The notes: a model not told the origin generated them from the letters alone. A stretch of DNA of 64,000 nt from a bacterium (GCA_919901855.1 CAKKQC010000007.1:23517-87516); one strand, 5' to 3'. Counted from the first letter of the stretch, positions 8,708 through 21,830 are shown. Program-made: numbers and translations.

Positions 8708-8798
8708 ATGTACACGGTTCCTTGTCCGGGCGGCGGCGCCGCCCCGTATACGGATACTTCCATTGTAGGTCCTGTTCCCCCTCCCACGCGCCGCCGTG

Positions 8799-8804
8799 TA
8801 ATAT
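8799..8804 (+). promoter_or_regulatory. -10-like box (TAATAT) 10 bases before the GH2 start
   Basis: TAATAT lies 10 bases upstream of ATG 8815, which has no Shine-Dalgarno sequence. Transcription would start about four bases before the ATG, giving a nearly leaderless mRNA. No good -35 is visible. Confidence 0.45.
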
Positions 8805-8814
8805 TGGACCCACC

Positions 8815-10617
8815 ATGGCGACAACACCAACCGACGTGCCCCGGTCCCAGTACCCCCGCCCCCAGTTCGTCCGCGCCGACTGGCTGTGCCTGAACGGGGA
8901 ATGGGGGTTCGAGATCGACCAGGGGGACACCGGACGCGAGCGGGGGCTCGTGGACCGGAAGCTCGCCGGCCGGATCACGGTCCCGTTCTGCCCGGAATCC
9001 GCGCTGTCGGGCGTCGGCAACCCGGACTTCATGGCCGCGGTCTGGTACCGGCGGGAGGTCGCCATCCCCGGGGCGTGGGGTCACCGGCACGTGCTGCTCC
9101 ATTTCCAGGCCGTGGACTACGACGCGACCGTGTGGGTGAACGGCCGGGAGACGGCGCGGCACCGCGGCGGGTTCACCCCGTTCACGGTGGACCTGACCGG
9201 GCTGGCCGAGCCCGGGACGACCGCGACGATCGTGGTCCGGGCCCGGGACTACCGGGATGCGCCCCAGCCGCGCGGCAAGCAGTCGCCGAAGTACGAGAAC
9301 TTCAGCTGCCTCTACACGCGCACCACCGGGATCTGGCAGACGGTGTGGATGGAGCCGGTGCCGGACCGCCGCCTCCTGCGCCCGCGGATCACGCCCGACG
9401 CCGGGAACGGCATGATCAGGATCGAAGCGCCCATCGCCGGCGACCGCGCCGGGCTGGCGCTCTTCGCGGAGCTGAGCGACCGCGGGGGCGTCGTGTGCTC
9501 GGCCACGTGCCCGGTCGGGGACTTCTCCCCGCGGCTCGACCTGGCCATCCCGGAGGACCGGCGCCGGCTGTGGGCGCCGGGCGATCCGCACCTCTACGAC
9601 CTCGCGATCGAGCTCCGGGACGGGAAGGGCGCGACCGTGGACCGGGCGACCGGGTACGCGGGCCTGCGGTCGATCACGATCGACGGCCCGGCGGTCAGGA
9701 TCAACGGGAAGCCGGTCTTCCAGCGGCTGGTCCTGGACCAGGGCTACTACCCCGACGGCATCCTGACGGCGCCGACCGACGCCGCGCTCGTCCGCGACAT
9801 CGAGCTGTCCCTCGAGGCCGGGTTCAACGGCGCGCGGCTGCACCAGAAGGTCTTCGAGGAACGCTTCCTGTTCCACGCCGACCGGCTCGGGTACCTCGTG
9901 TGGGGCGAGTTCCCGGACTGGGGCTGTTCGGGCCAGGGCCCGGGCCACGACCACCAGCGTCCGGGCCCGGACTACATCACCCAGTGGCTGGAGGTCCTGG
10001 AGCGCGATTACTCGCATCCCGCGATCATCGGGTGGTGCCCGCTCAACGAGACGTGGCAGGCCTACGGCGACCGCATCCGCGCGCTGGACGACGTGACGCG
10101 GGGGATGTTCCTCGCGACCAAAGCCATGGACCTGACCCGGCCGGTGCTGGACACGTCCGGCTACGCCCACCGCGTGCCCGAGTCGGACGTCTACGACAGT
10201 CACGACTACGAGCAGGACCCGGCCAGGTTCAAGGCCACGCACGAGCCCCTGCGGGAGGGGAAGCCGTTCGTGAACGGCGACCCGAAGGATCCCCAGTCGG
10301 TCCCGTGGCGGGGACAGCCGTACTTCGTAAGCGAGTTCGGGGGCATCTGGTGGAACCCGGACGCGAAGCCGGGCGAGGATTCCTGGGGGTACGGCGGCCG
10401 GCCGACCTCGGTCGAGGAGTTCCACGCGCGGTTCGCGGGGCTCGTGGACGCCCTGCTCGACAACCCGAAGATGTTCGCCTACTGCTACACCCAGTTGACG
10501 GACGTGTACCAGGAGCAGAACGGCATCTTCCGGTTCGACCGGGCGCCGAAGTTCGACCTGGAGCGGATCCGGAAGGTCCAGCAACGGGCGGCCGCTATCG
10601 AGCGGGAAGGAGCTTAA
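8815..10617 (+). CDS. GH2 beta-galactosidase/beta-glucuronidase-family enzyme, cytoplasmic
   Basis: A 600-residue protein with the GH2 order: jelly-roll sugar-binding domain (residues about 20-180, with DATVWVNG), an Ig-like domain, and a TIM barrel from about 295 ([20 protein letters not shown]). The acid/base is E412 in CPLNETW and the nucleophile E507 in FVSEFGG. The [11 protein letters not shown] loop is typical of GH2 members outside the LacZ group. There is no signal peptide. It opens a long collinear run; the GH29 fucosidase starts 3 bp after its stop. The sugar released (galactose, mannose, glucuronate) cannot be decided from motifs. Confidence 0.9.
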   Translation: MATTPTDVPRSQYPRPQFVRADWLCLNGEWGFEIDQGDTGRERGLVDRKLAGRITVPFCPESALSGVGNPDFMAAVWYRREVAIPGAWGHRHVLLHFQAVDYDATVWVNGRETARHRGGFTPFTVDLTGLAEPGTTATIVVRARDYRDAPQPRGKQSPKYENFSCLYTRTTGIWQTVWMEPVPDRRLLRPRITPDAGNGMIRIEAPIAGDRAGLALFAELSDRGGVVCSATCPVGDFSPRLDLAIPEDRRRLWAPGDPHLYDLAIELRDGKGATVDRATGYAGLRSITIDGPAVRINGKPVFQRLVLDQGYYPDGILTAPTDAALVRDIELSLEAGFNGARLHQKVFEERFLFHADRLGYLVWGEFPDWGCSGQGPGHDHQRPGPDYITQWLEVLERDYSHPAIIGWCPLNETWQAYGDRIRALDDVTRGMFLATKAMDLTRPVLDTSGYAHRVPESDVYDSHDYEQDPARFKATHEPLREGKPFVNGDPKDPQSVPWRGQPYFVSEFGGIWWNPDAKPGEDSWGYGGRPTSVEEFHARFAGLVDALLDNPKMFAYCYTQLTDVYQEQNGIFRFDRAPKFDLERIRKVQQRAAAIEREGA

Positions 10618-10620
10618 GCC

Positions 10621-12066
10621 ATGAGCGGATTCCTGCCGAAGTATCCGATCGAGCCGGGGCCGTTCGAGCCGACGTGGGAGTCCCTGCGCACGTACCGGGT
10701 GCCGGAGTGGTACCGGGACGCGAAGCTGGGCATCTGGGCGCACTGGGGGCCGCAGAGCGTGCCCATGTTCGGGGACTGGTACGCCCGGCACATGTATATC
10801 GAAGGGGAGCGCCAGTACCGGCACCACTGGCGCGTGTACGGCCATCCCTCGAAACACGGGTGGAAGGACGTCGTCAAGCTCTGGAAGGCGGAGAAGTTCG
10901 ACCCCGAGGGGCTCATGAAGCTCTACGCGGCGGCGGGGGCGAAGTACTTCACGGCGCAGGCGGTGCACCACGACAACTTCGACAACTGGGACTCGGCGCA
11001 CAATCCGTGGAACGCGACGAAGGTGGGGCCGATGCGCGACATCGTCGGCGCGTGGGCGGCGGCGGCGCGGAAGGAGGGGCTCCGGTTCGGGGTGACCGAG
11101 CACCTGGGCGCGTCGTTCAGCTGGTGGCGGGTCAACAAGGGCGCGGACAAGACCGGGCCATATGCCGGCGTGCCCTACGACGGCAACGACCCCGCCTTCC
11201 GGGACCTCTACCACGACAACCAGGGCGAGAAGGATGCGTGGCTCACGGACAACCCGGCCTGGCACGAGCACTGGTTCAAGCGGATCAAGGACCTCGTGGA
11301 CAAGTACCAGCCCGACCTCCTCTACTCCGATTCCGACCTGCCCTGGGACCGGGTCGGGCTCTCGATGGTGGCCCACCTCTACAACCTCAGCGCGAAGCGG
11401 CACGGGGGCAGGCCCGAGGCCGTCTACACCCAGAAGGGCCGGGATCCCGGCATGTTCTCGATCGGCGTCCTCGACATCGAGCGGGGACAGGAGAACGAGG
11501 CGAAGCCGTACGTGTGGCAGACCGACACCTCGGTCGGCGACTGGTTCCACGACGTTGGGTACGCGTACAAGACCCCGTCGCACGTGATCGAGATGTTCGT
11601 CGACATGGTCAGCAAGAACGGCTGCCTGCTCCTGAACTTCTCCCAGCATCCGGACGGCACCCTCGACGAGGAGCAGTTGCATCTCCTCAAGGTCATGGCC
11701 GGCTGGATCGGGGTCAACGGCGAGGGGATCTACGGGACCCGGCCGTGGACCGTGGCCGGCGAGGGGGCGTCGTCGATCGAAGCCGGTTCGTTCAAGGAGA
11801 AACAGGTCGCGTGGACGACCGCGGACTTCCGGTTCACGGCGAAGGGGAAGACCGTGTACGCCTTCCAGATGCGCTACCCCGGGAACCGGGAGGCGTTCAT
11901 CCGGAGCCTGGCGTCCGCGAAGGCGGCCAGGGTGGCCGGCGTCTCCGTCCTGGGCCACGCGGGGAAGGTCGTCTGGCGCCAGCTCGAGGACGGGCTGCTC
12001 GTCAATCTTCCGGAGAAGCAGGTCTGCGATCTCGTGCCGTGCATCAAGGTCGAGCTCGCCGGCTGA
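10621..12066 (+). CDS. GH29 alpha-L-fucosidase, cytoplasmic
   Basis: A 481-residue protein with the GH29 N-terminal signature EWYRDAKLGIWAHWGPQSVP, AVHHDNFDNWDS, and DLLYSDSDLPW around D237, in the position of the GH29 nucleophile. It is close to the usual length for the catalytic domain alone and has no signal peptide, so it likely acts on imported fucosyl oligosaccharides. GGAG stands about eight bases before ATG 10621. It is coupled to the GH2 gene and followed by a zinc dehydrogenase. A second GH29 with a signal peptide lies at 40244-42001. Confidence 0.92.
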   Translation: MSGFLPKYPIEPGPFEPTWESLRTYRVPEWYRDAKLGIWAHWGPQSVPMFGDWYARHMYIEGERQYRHHWRVYGHPSKHGWKDVVKLWKAEKFDPEGLMKLYAAAGAKYFTAQAVHHDNFDNWDSAHNPWNATKVGPMRDIVGAWAAAARKEGLRFGVTEHLGASFSWWRVNKGADKTGPYAGVPYDGNDPAFRDLYHDNQGEKDAWLTDNPAWHEHWFKRIKDLVDKYQPDLLYSDSDLPWDRVGLSMVAHLYNLSAKRHGGRPEAVYTQKGRDPGMFSIGVLDIERGQENEAKPYVWQTDTSVGDWFHDVGYAYKTPSHVIEMFVDMVSKNGCLLLNFSQHPDGTLDEEQLHLLKVMAGWIGVNGEGIYGTRPWTVAGEGASSIEAGSFKEKQVAWTTADFRFTAKGKTVYAFQMRYPGNREAFIRSLASAKAARVAGVSVLGHAGKVVWRQLEDGLLVNLPEKQVCDLVPCIKVELAG

Positions 12067-12094
12067 GCGCGCGGCCGGAAGGCGGGAGGTCTTC

Positions 12095-13114
12095 ATGAAA
12101 GTCGCGGCGATGTTCGGCGGCGGCAAGGCGGGGCTGGTCGAGAAGCCCGATCCCGTCGCGAAGGAGGACTTCGTCCTCGTCAAGGTGCGGGCCGTGCCCA
12201 TGTGCACGGAATACAAGCTGTTCAAGGAAGGCAAGCAGGGGGACTTGTTCGGTCACGAGGCGGCCGGCGAGGTGGCGGCCATCGCGCAGCCCGGCAAGGT
12301 GAAGGTCGGCGACCGGGTGGTCGTGATGCCCCAGTACCCGTGCGGCAAGTGCCCGCTATGCCTGGCCGGCGACTACATCTACTGCGAGCACGGCGTGGAC
12401 GTGCACCGGGTCACGGGGTTCCCGACGGGCTCGGCGACCTACTCGCAGTACGTGCTCAAGCAGGACTGGCTCCTGGTCCCGGTCCCCGACGGCGTTTCGA
12501 TCGAGCACGCTTCCATGGCCTGCTGCGGGCTGGGCCCGACTTTCGGGGCGATGGAGCGGATGGCCGTGGACTCCTTCGACACCGTCCTGGTCACGGGAAT
12601 GGGCCCGGTCGGGCTGGGCGGGGTGATCAACGGCACCCATCGCGGCGCCCGGGTGATCGCGGTCGAGGGCCAGCCCTGGCGCGCCGCGCTCGCGAGGAAG
12701 CTCGGGGCCGCCGAGGTGGTCGATCCGGCCGACGCGGGCGCGCTGAAGCGCATCCGGGACCTAACCGGGGGCCGCGGGGTGGACGCGGCCGTGGACTGCT
12801 CCGGCGCGCCGCAGGCCCAGCGGCTCATGATCGACGCGGTCCGGCGGCGCGGCCGGGCCGCCTTCGTGGGGGAGTCCTGGGACCCCCTGCCGGTCCGGGT
12901 CAGCGACGACATGATCCGGAAAGGGCTCGTCCTCCACGGAAGCTGGCACTACAACCTGGCCCTCACCCCGAAACTCATGGAGGTCATCCGCGGGGAGCGG
13001 GCCCGGCTGGACCTGCTCATCACCCACCGGTTCCCGATGTCGAGGGTGCAGGAGGCGTGGGAGCTCCAGGCGACCGGGAACTGCGGGAAGGTGATCCTGG
13101 ATCCGTGGACGTAG
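12095..13114 (+). CDS. Zinc-dependent alcohol/sugar dehydrogenase (MDR family)
   Basis: A 339-residue medium-chain dehydrogenase. Catalytic zinc ligands C37 (PMCTEYK) and H54-E55 (GHEAAGEV), structural zinc cysteines 83, 86, 89 and 97, and the Rossmann motif GMGPVGLGG are all present. These enzymes oxidise sugars, polyols or threonine with NAD(P). GGGAGG precedes ATG 12095. Placed after fucosidase and GH2 genes, L-fucose or another released sugar is a reasonable substrate, but the sequence alone does not show this. Confidence 0.85.
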   Translation: MKVAAMFGGGKAGLVEKPDPVAKEDFVLVKVRAVPMCTEYKLFKEGKQGDLFGHEAAGEVAAIAQPGKVKVGDRVVVMPQYPCGKCPLCLAGDYIYCEHGVDVHRVTGFPTGSATYSQYVLKQDWLLVPVPDGVSIEHASMACCGLGPTFGAMERMAVDSFDTVLVTGMGPVGLGGVINGTHRGARVIAVEGQPWRAALARKLGAAEVVDPADAGALKRIRDLTGGRGVDAAVDCSGAPQAQRLMIDAVRRRGRAAFVGESWDPLPVRVSDDMIRKGLVLHGSWHYNLALTPKLMEVIRGERARLDLLITHRFPMSRVQEAWELQATGNCGKVILDPWT

Positions 13115-13207
13115 GACGGCGGGGGCGCGCAATCGGTCGGGGCCGGGCCGTTCATGGGGAGGCAGGTGTCGTGTGCGCATGCGGGATACCGGGCCGGTGA
13201 TCTGCGA

Positions 13208-13468
13208 ATGACGGCGGCACGAATCGTTCTCGACGCGGGCACGAAGGGCTCCCGGATCGACCCCGACATCTACGGACATTTCGCCGAGCACCTGGGCCGG
13301 TGCGTCCACGAGGGGGTGTGGGTGGGCGAGAAGTCGAGGATTCCCAACGTGCGCGGGATACGGAAGGGCGTGATCGCCGTCCGGGTCTATGACGGAAAGC
13401 GGGGCGGCGGGATGAAGTCCGGGCTGGGCACCATCGAGTTCGACTACTGGCCGCCGGTGGGGCGGTAG
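13208..13468 (+). pseudogene. Broken GH51 arabinofuranosidase: N-terminal remnant with an unrelated tail
   Basis: The first 59 codons from ATG 13208 match the start of the intact GH51 gene at 17469-18959: 46 of the first 57 residues are identical, including [10 protein letters not shown] and [14 protein letters not shown]. After codon 59 the similarity ends and 27 unrelated codons follow, ending in FDYWPPVGR and a stop at 13468. All catalytic residues are missing, so it cannot be an arabinofuranosidase. It stands directly before the GH95 gene (1-bp gap). A short functional peptide is unlikely; a leftover of duplication or insertion is the best reading. Confidence 0.8.
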
Positions 13469-13469
13469 G

Positions 13470-16444
<2,975 letters not shown>

Positions 16445-16448
<4 letters not shown>

Positions 16449-17467
16449 CCTCGCGCGAGCGGCTCAAGCTGATCATCGCGCGGAAGGGCGCGCAGGCGGA
16501 TCGTTGCGGGTTCTGGCTGGGGAATCCGCACGGGGACGCATGGCCTCTTCTGAACGCGCACTTCGGGACGAAGGACGGTGAGGAGCTGCGGGCGAAACTG
16601 CACGATGACTTTCGCTGGATCGCACCGTGGGAATACCGGGATCCCTCGGGGCGGCCCCAGTTCCCCCGAAAGCAGAAGGCATCGTTCGGCGAGGGCGGGG
16701 TCTTCGCCGACTGCGAGGATCCCAAGGAGGTGGACCGGCACCAGTGGGGGCGGCCCGAGTACATGGTGATCGACGGGACGATCGAGGCGCTCCGGGGAGC
16801 GGGTGACTGCTACCGCGCAAGCGGGGCGTGGACCTGCTTCTACCACGATGTCATGGACCTGTTCGGGATGGAGAACTACATGGAGAAGATGTACACCGCC
16901 CCCGAGGTCGTCCGGGCGGTCACGGACCGCGTCTGCGAGTTCTACTACGGGGTCAACGAGCGGCTCTTCCCGGCGGCCAAGGGTCACGTGGACGCCTTCT
17001 TCCTCGGCAACGACTTCGGGACCCAGCTCGATGTGATCTGCGGACCCGCTCAATTCGACGAGTTCATCCTCCCATGGTTCCGGAAGTTCACGGACCAGGG
17101 ACACCGGCATGGACTCCAGGTCATCCTGCACTCGTGCGGCTCCGTCCACCGTGTGATCGACCGGCTGATCGACGCCGGTGTGGATTGCCTGCATCCGCTC
17201 CAGGCTCGGGCACGGGGCATGGAGGCGGAACGGCTGGCCCGCGATTTCGGGGGGCGGATCGCGTTCATGGGCGGGATCGATACACAGGAACTGCTCGTGC
17301 GGGGAACACCGGAGGAGGTCCGCGAGGACGTCCGTCGCGTGAAGTCCGTGTTGGGTCCCAACCTCATCGTCTCGCCCAGCCACGAGGCGATCCTGCCCGA
17401 TGTGCCTCCCGCGAACATCGAAGCCATGGCCAAGGAGGCGATCCAACCGCTGCAGGCGGGATGGTAA
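16445..17467 (+). CDS. Uroporphyrinogen decarboxylase-superfamily protein (MtaA/UroD-like), function unknown
   Basis: A 340-residue protein beginning [20 protein letters not shown]. Residues such as [41 protein letters not shown] and [11 protein letters not shown] are typical of the URO-D/methyltransferase superfamily, which includes heme-synthesis UroD and corrinoid methyltransferases. It lacks the arginine-rich N-terminal motif of true UroD, so heme synthesis is unlikely. It is translationally coupled (ATGA) to GH95 and lies 1 bp before GH51. Members of this superfamily in sugar-degradation clusters have no established role that I know of. Confidence 0.8.
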
Positions 17468-17468
17468 G

Positions 17469-18959
17469 ATGGCGCCCATGACGACGGCACGGATCGTTAT
17501 CGATGCGGGCGCGAAGGGCCCCGTGATCTCCCCCAACATCTACGGCCACTTCGCCGAGCACCTGGGCCGGTGCGTTTACGAGGGGCTGTGGGTGGGGGAG
17601 AAGTCGAGGATTCCGAATGTCCGCGGGATCCGCAAGGATGTCGTGGCCGCGCTCCGGAAGATGAAGCTTCCCGTCCTGCGCTGGCCCGGCGGCTGTTTCG
17701 CCGACGAGTACCACTGGATGGACGGGATCGGACCTCGCGCGAAGCGGCCGACAATCGTGAACACGCACTGGGGCGGGGTCACGGAGAACAACCACTTCGG
17801 GACGCACGAATTCATGGATCTCTGCGATCAGGCTGGGTGCGCGCCGTACGTCTGTGGCAACGTTGGCAGCGGGACCGTGCGCGAGATGCAACAGTGGGTC
17901 GAGTACGTCACCTTCGGGGGGAAGTCTCCAATGGCCGACCTGCGGCGCAAGCACGGGCGGAAGGAGCCCTGGAAGCTTCCGTACTTCGGCGTTGGGAACG
18001 AGAACTGGGGCTGCGGCGGAAACATGCGGCCCGAGTACTACGCCGACGAGTACCGCCGGTACCAGACGTACGTCCGCAACTTCGGGGATAACCGGATATT
18101 CAAGATCGCGTGCGGTCCCAACGACGACGACCGGTACTGGACCGAGGTCCTCATGCGCGAGGCCAGGGGACAGATGCAGGGGCTCTCGCTCCACATGTAC
18201 TCGCTGGTGGGAGGCTGGGAGGACAAGGGGTCGGCGACGGCGTTCGACGAGTCCGGCTGGTTCAAGCTGCTGGCCAGGGGCCTCCGGATGGGGGAGCTCG
18301 TGGCGGCGCATGCCGCGATCATGGACCGGTTCGACCCCCAGAAGAAGGTGGCGCTCGTCGTCGACGAGTGGGGCTCGTGGTACAACGTCGAGAAGGGCAC
18401 CAACCCGGGGTTCCTCTACCAGCAGAACACGGTCCGGGACGCCCTGCTGGCCGGGGTCACGCTCAACATCTTCAACAACCACGCCGACCGGGTGAGGATG
18501 GCGAACATCGCCCAGCTCGTGAACGTCCTCCAGGCCGTGGTCCTGACCGACGGGGCGAAGATGCTCCTGACCCCGACGTACCACGTGTTCGAGATGTACG
18601 CCGTCCACCAGGGCGCGACCCAGCTCCCCGTCGCCGTCGAGGCCCCCGGGATCGGGCCCGAGGGGGCTAAGGTGCCGGCCGTGACCGCGTCCGCTTCCGT
18701 GGACGCGGGCGGGAGGATCCACCTGAGTCTCTGCCATCTGGACCCCGGGGCGGCTGCCGACGTCGAGGTCCGGATCCAGGGGGCGGGACCGGCGACCGTG
18801 TCGGGGCGCGTGCTCACGGCCCCGGCGATACAGGCGCACAATACCTTCGCGAAACCCTCCACCGTGAAGCCGGCGGCGTTCACGGGGGCCACGGTGGCGG
18901 CGGGCGTCCTGCGCGCGTCCCTGCCGCCACGGAGCGTGGTGGTCCTGGAACTTTTCTGA
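17469..18959 (+). CDS. GH51 alpha-L-arabinofuranosidase, cytoplasmic
   Basis: A 496-residue protein from ATG 17469; ATG 17478 is in frame and matches the start of the broken copy at 13208, so it may be the true start. It shows [34 protein letters not shown], acid/base E178 in GVGNENWG and nucleophile E300 in VVDEWGSW, all standard for GH51, plus a C-terminal beta-sandwich. No signal peptide. The enzyme releases terminal arabinofuranose from arabinoxylan, arabinan or similar oligosaccharides. It is the last gene of the 8.8-19 kb run and starts 1 bp after the URO-D-like gene. Confidence 0.93.
   Translation: MAPMTTARIVIDAGAKGPVISPNIYGHFAEHLGRCVYEGLWVGEKSRIPNVRGIRKDVVAALRKMKLPVLRWPGGCFADEYHWMDGIGPRAKRPTIVNTHWGGVTENNHFGTHEFMDLCDQAGCAPYVCGNVGSGTVREMQQWVEYVTFGGKSPMADLRRKHGRKEPWKLPYFGVGNENWGCGGNMRPEYYADEYRRYQTYVRNFGDNRIFKIACGPNDDDRYWTEVLMREARGQMQGLSLHMYSLVGGWEDKGSATAFDESGWFKLLARGLRMGELVAAHAAIMDRFDPQKKVALVVDEWGSWYNVEKGTNPGFLYQQNTVRDALLAGVTLNIFNNHADRVRMANIAQLVNVLQAVVLTDGAKMLLTPTYHVFEMYAVHQGATQLPVAVEAPGIGPEGAKVPAVTASASVDAGGRIHLSLCHLDPGAAADVEVRIQGAGPATVSGRVLTAPAIQAHNTFAKPSTVKPAAFTGATVAAGVLRASLPPRSVVVLELF
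17478..17657 (+). repeat. Second copy of a ~180-bp direct repeat (first copy 13208-13384)
   Basis: The first 60 codons of the intact GH51 gene are repeated, with divergence, at 13208-13384. The two copies are in direct orientation and flank the GH95 and URO-D-like genes, about 4.1 kb of DNA. This is the footprint expected from a tandem duplication followed by deletion, or from insertion of the two genes next to a partial GH51 copy. Confidence 0.75.
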
Positions 18960-18970
18960 CGCCGGCGCGG

Positions 18971-19049
18971 TATACTATAAGAATCCAGATGTTCCTTCGC
19001 GCGTCCCCCCCGTTTTACGTCACGTCCGGGCTCTCCGCCTAACCCGGAC
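18971..19049 (+). promoter_or_regulatory. typA promoter -10 (TATACT) and leader hairpin
   Basis: TATACT at 18971-18976 is the only AT-rich box between GH51 and typA. It would give a leader of about 80 bases. Within it, GTCCGGG (19024-19030) and CCCGGAC (19043-19049) can form a 7-bp hairpin ending 14 bases before the typA ATG. The typA start has no Shine-Dalgarno sequence, so the hairpin could influence translation. Evidence is by eye only. Confidence 0.4.
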
Positions 19050-19063
19050 CGGTACCCCCACGC

Positions 19064-20875
19064 ATGCCGCAGATTCGTAACGTCGCCATCATTGCCCACG
19101 TGGACCACGGGAAAACCACGCTCGTGGACGCCCTCCTGCGCCAGTCGAGGACCCACCTGTCGAAGGACCAGGCCGGCCCCGAGCTGATCATGGACAGCAA
19201 CGAGCTTGAGCGCGAGCGCGGGATCACGATCTTCTCCAAGAACGCCTCCGTGGTCTGGGAGGGGGTCAAGATCAACATCATCGACACGCCGGGCCACGCG
19301 GACTTCGGCGGCGAGGTCGAGCGCGTGCTGTCGATGGCGGACGGCTGCCTCCTGCTCGTGGACGCGAAGGAGGGGCCGATGCCGCAGACGCGGTTCGTCC
19401 TCCGCCGCGCGCTCGAGATCGGGCTCAAGGTCGTGGTCGTGATCAACAAGATCGACATGCCCGGCGTTCGCGTCCACGACGTCCACCACCGCACCCTCGA
19501 CCTCTTCCTCGAGCTCGGGGCCGAGGACCACGCGGCCGATTTCCCCGTGGTCTACGCGTCCGCCCGCGAGGGGAAGGCCGGACACGAGCCGGAGCTGGAG
19601 GCCATGGAAGGTGTCGCACCGGTGTTCGAGGCGATCCTGAAACACATCCCGCCGCCCCCGACCGACACGGCGGCGCCGCTTCAGATGCGCGTGACCTCGA
19701 TCGCCGGGGACTCGTTCAAGGGCCGCATCGGGACGGGCCGCGTCTACCGCGGCGTCCTGCGCGCCGGGGCCACCGTGGCCCACATCAACCGCGAGGGCAA
19801 GGTCGAGCTGTGCAAGGTGACCTCGCTCATGACGTACGTCGGGCTGGGCCGCGTCGAGGTCGACGAGGTGGCGGCCGGGGACATCGCCGCCGTGGCCGGA
19901 ATCCCCGAGATCACGATCGGCGAGACGCTCGCGGACCCCGAGCACCCGGAGGCCCTGCCGCTGCTCGAGATCGAGCAGCCGACCGTCAAGATGACGTTCT
20001 GCGTCAACGATTCCCCGTTCGCGGGGCGCGAGGGGACCTACAGCACCTCCCGGCTCGTCCGCGAGCGCCTGTTCCGGGAACTCGAGACCGACGTGGCGCT
20101 CCGGGTCGAGGACGCGCCCGACGGCACGTGGACGGTGTCCGGCCGGGGCGAGTTCCACCTCGCGATCCTGATCGAGCGCATGCGCCGCGAGGGGTTCGAG
20201 TTCCAGGTCTCGCGCCCGCAGGTCATCACGAAGTCCGAGGGCGGGCGGACGCTCGTGCCCTGGGAGCGCCTCTCGGTCGAGGTGCCCGAGCCCTACTACG
20301 GCAACGTCATGCAGGAGATGCTCAAGCGCCACGGCGAGGTGATCAAGATGCATTCGGCCAACGGCACGGTCGCCCTCGAGTTCTCGGTGCCCACCCGCGG
20401 CCTCTTCGGCTACCGGGGCGAGTTCCTGACGGCGACGCGCGGGCTCGGGATCATGAACACGATCTTCGACGGCTACCGGCCCGACACGGAGGAGTGGCGC
20501 GAGCGCGAGCAGGGCTCGCTGGTCGCGTTCGAGAGCGGCGTCACCGCGCTCTACGGCCTCGTCCACGTCCAGGACCGCGGCACGCTCTTCTACGGCCCCG
20601 GCGTCGAGGTTTACAAGGGCGAGGTCGTGGGCCAGAACTCGCGCGGCGAGGACATCAGCCTGAACGTCTGCAAGGAGAAGAAGCAGACGAACATGCGCTC
20701 CAAGGGCGACGGGGTCATGGACCACTTCGACACGCCGCGGACGATGAGCCTCGAGGCGGCGCTCGAATACATCGGCAATGACGAGCTGGTCGAGGTCACC
20801 CCGGCGGCGATCCGGATCCGGAAGAAGATCCTGGACGAGAACCTCGCCCGCCGCGCCGCGAAGCTGGGTTTCTAA
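19064..20875 (+). CDS. typA: Translational GTPase TypA/BipA
   Basis: A 603-residue protein of the usual TypA length. It begins MPQIRNVAIIAHVDHGKTT, with the G1 loop AHVDHGKTT, G3 DTPGHADFGGE and G4 NKIDMPGVR, followed by the EF-G-like domains and the TypA C-terminal region (NVCKEKKQTNMRSKGD). TypA binds ribosomes, hydrolyses GTP and supports growth under cold and stress and ribosome assembly. It is a housekeeping gene inside an otherwise metabolic region. Its stop TAA is one base away from the stop of the convergent nitrilase-family gene, so no separate terminator fits between them. Confidence 0.97.
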   Translation: MPQIRNVAIIAHVDHGKTTLVDALLRQSRTHLSKDQAGPELIMDSNELERERGITIFSKNASVVWEGVKINIIDTPGHADFGGEVERVLSMADGCLLLVDAKEGPMPQTRFVLRRALEIGLKVVVVINKIDMPGVRVHDVHHRTLDLFLELGAEDHAADFPVVYASAREGKAGHEPELEAMEGVAPVFEAILKHIPPPPTDTAAPLQMRVTSIAGDSFKGRIGTGRVYRGVLRAGATVAHINREGKVELCKVTSLMTYVGLGRVEVDEVAAGDIAAVAGIPEITIGETLADPEHPEALPLLEIEQPTVKMTFCVNDSPFAGREGTYSTSRLVRERLFRELETDVALRVEDAPDGTWTVSGRGEFHLAILIERMRREGFEFQVSRPQVITKSEGGRTLVPWERLSVEVPEPYYGNVMQEMLKRHGEVIKMHSANGTVALEFSVPTRGLFGYRGEFLTATRGLGIMNTIFDGYRPDTEEWREREQGSLVAFESGVTALYGLVHVQDRGTLFYGPGVEVYKGEVVGQNSRGEDISLNVCKEKKQTNMRSKGDGVMDHFDTPRTMSLEAALEYIGNDELVEVTPAAIRIRKKILDENLARRAAKLGF

Positions 20876-20876
20876 C

Positions 20877-21830
20877 TCAGCCCCAGGATTTCTCCCAGGC
20901 CGGGCCATCCCCGGTCTCCCGGTGCCGGTCGATGGCCGCCCGCGCGCGGGCGTAGTAGTCGCGGCAGGGCTGTAGCCCGTATTCCTTGAGGATGTCGCGG
21001 AGCTCGGGTCCCTCCCCGGTCCGGACGATCCGGTACCAGCCGATCGCGTCGTGCGCCTCGATCGAGAGCGTCTTCCCGTACTTCGTACGGATCTCCCCGA
21101 TCACGAGATTGGCGTAGTCCATGTGCACGTACGCCTCGTCGAGGTCGATCGTCGCCTCGAGCGCCTTCTCGCGATAGGACGCGACCGCGAGGTCGCGGCC
21201 CAGGGGGTCGATCACGCGCATCCCGGGGTCGTGCGAGGCGGTGACCACGTAGTAGCCGTGCAGGACGGCGTAGCCGTTGAGGACGGCGCCGCCCGGATAC
21301 GCGCTGGGCCAGATGACGAGGCGCGCGCCCTGCCGGGCATAGCTGTCCCAGATCTCGGGGAACCCGATGTCGAAGCAGATGGCGATGCCAACCGGCCCGA
21401 ACTCGGAGGGGAACACGGGCTGGTCCTTCGGTCCCGGGATGACGCCGCCCGTGTACTCGCTCCCCGTGGGGTAGGTCTTGCGGTAGGTCCCGATGCACTT
21501 CCCCTCGCGGTCGATGAGCGAGGCCGCGTTGAAGGTCGCGCCGCGCTTGCCGGCCTCGGTGCCTCCCTCGCGGTAGTGGCCGCCGACGACCCAGGCCCGG
21601 AACTCCTTCGCTACCGACCGGTAGAAGGTCATGCTCGGGCCGTCCTCGGACTCGGCCAGCTCCTTCACGGGCTCTCTAGAGCCCGCCGACGTCGCGGTCT
21701 CGGGGAAGACGATGAGGTCCGGGCGGAAGCCCCGGTGCCGGGCGAGCCGGTCTCCGTATCGGGCGATGTTCTCCGGGATGCCCCCGCCCCCCTCGACGCT
21801 CAGCGACAGGATCCGGACCGGGCGGGACAC
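20877..21830 (-). CDS. Carbon-nitrogen hydrolase (nitrilase superfamily)
   Basis: A 317-residue protein with the nitrilase catalytic triad: E44 (VFPETA), K118 (YRKTYP) and C152 (AICFDIGFPE). Members hydrolyse amides or nitriles, or carbamoylated amines. It starts with GTG at 21830, five bases after the Gfo/Idh stop, so the two genes are likely one transcript. The C-terminal 60 residues (YGLQPCRDYYARARAAIDRH) extend beyond the core fold. The substrate cannot be inferred; pairing with a sugar oxidoreductase suggests work on an amidated or amino sugar derivative, as inference only. Confidence 0.85.
   Translation of the reverse strand: MSRPVRILSLSVEGGGGIPENIARYGDRLARHRGFRPDLIVFPETATSAGSREPVKELAESEDGPSMTFYRSVAKEFRAWVVGGHYREGGTEAGKRGATFNAASLIDREGKCIGTYRKTYPTGSEYTGGVIPGPKDQPVFPSEFGPVGIAICFDIGFPEIWDSYARQGARLVIWPSAYPGGAVLNGYAVLHGYYVVTASHDPGMRVIDPLGRDLAVASYREKALEATIDLDEAYVHMDYANLVIGEIRTKYGKTLSIEAHDAIGWYRIVRTGEGPELRDILKEYGLQPCRDYYARARAAIDRHRETGDGPAWEKSWG

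Noticed and set aside
8732..8743. GGCGGCGCCGCC palindrome between fucU and GH2 as an operator
   Set aside because: Pure G+C palindromes of this length arise easily in such GC-rich DNA and it is not placed relative to a promoter.
8701..12234. A very long open frame on the minus strand (over 1100 codons) opposite GH2, GH29 and the dehydrogenase
   Set aside because: It is low-complexity in Arg, Pro, Val and Leu, has no recognisable domain, and lies antisense to three well-supported genes. Similar shadows occur at 13152-16184, 24843-27758 and 44397-46349; all are expected from high GC in the third codon position.
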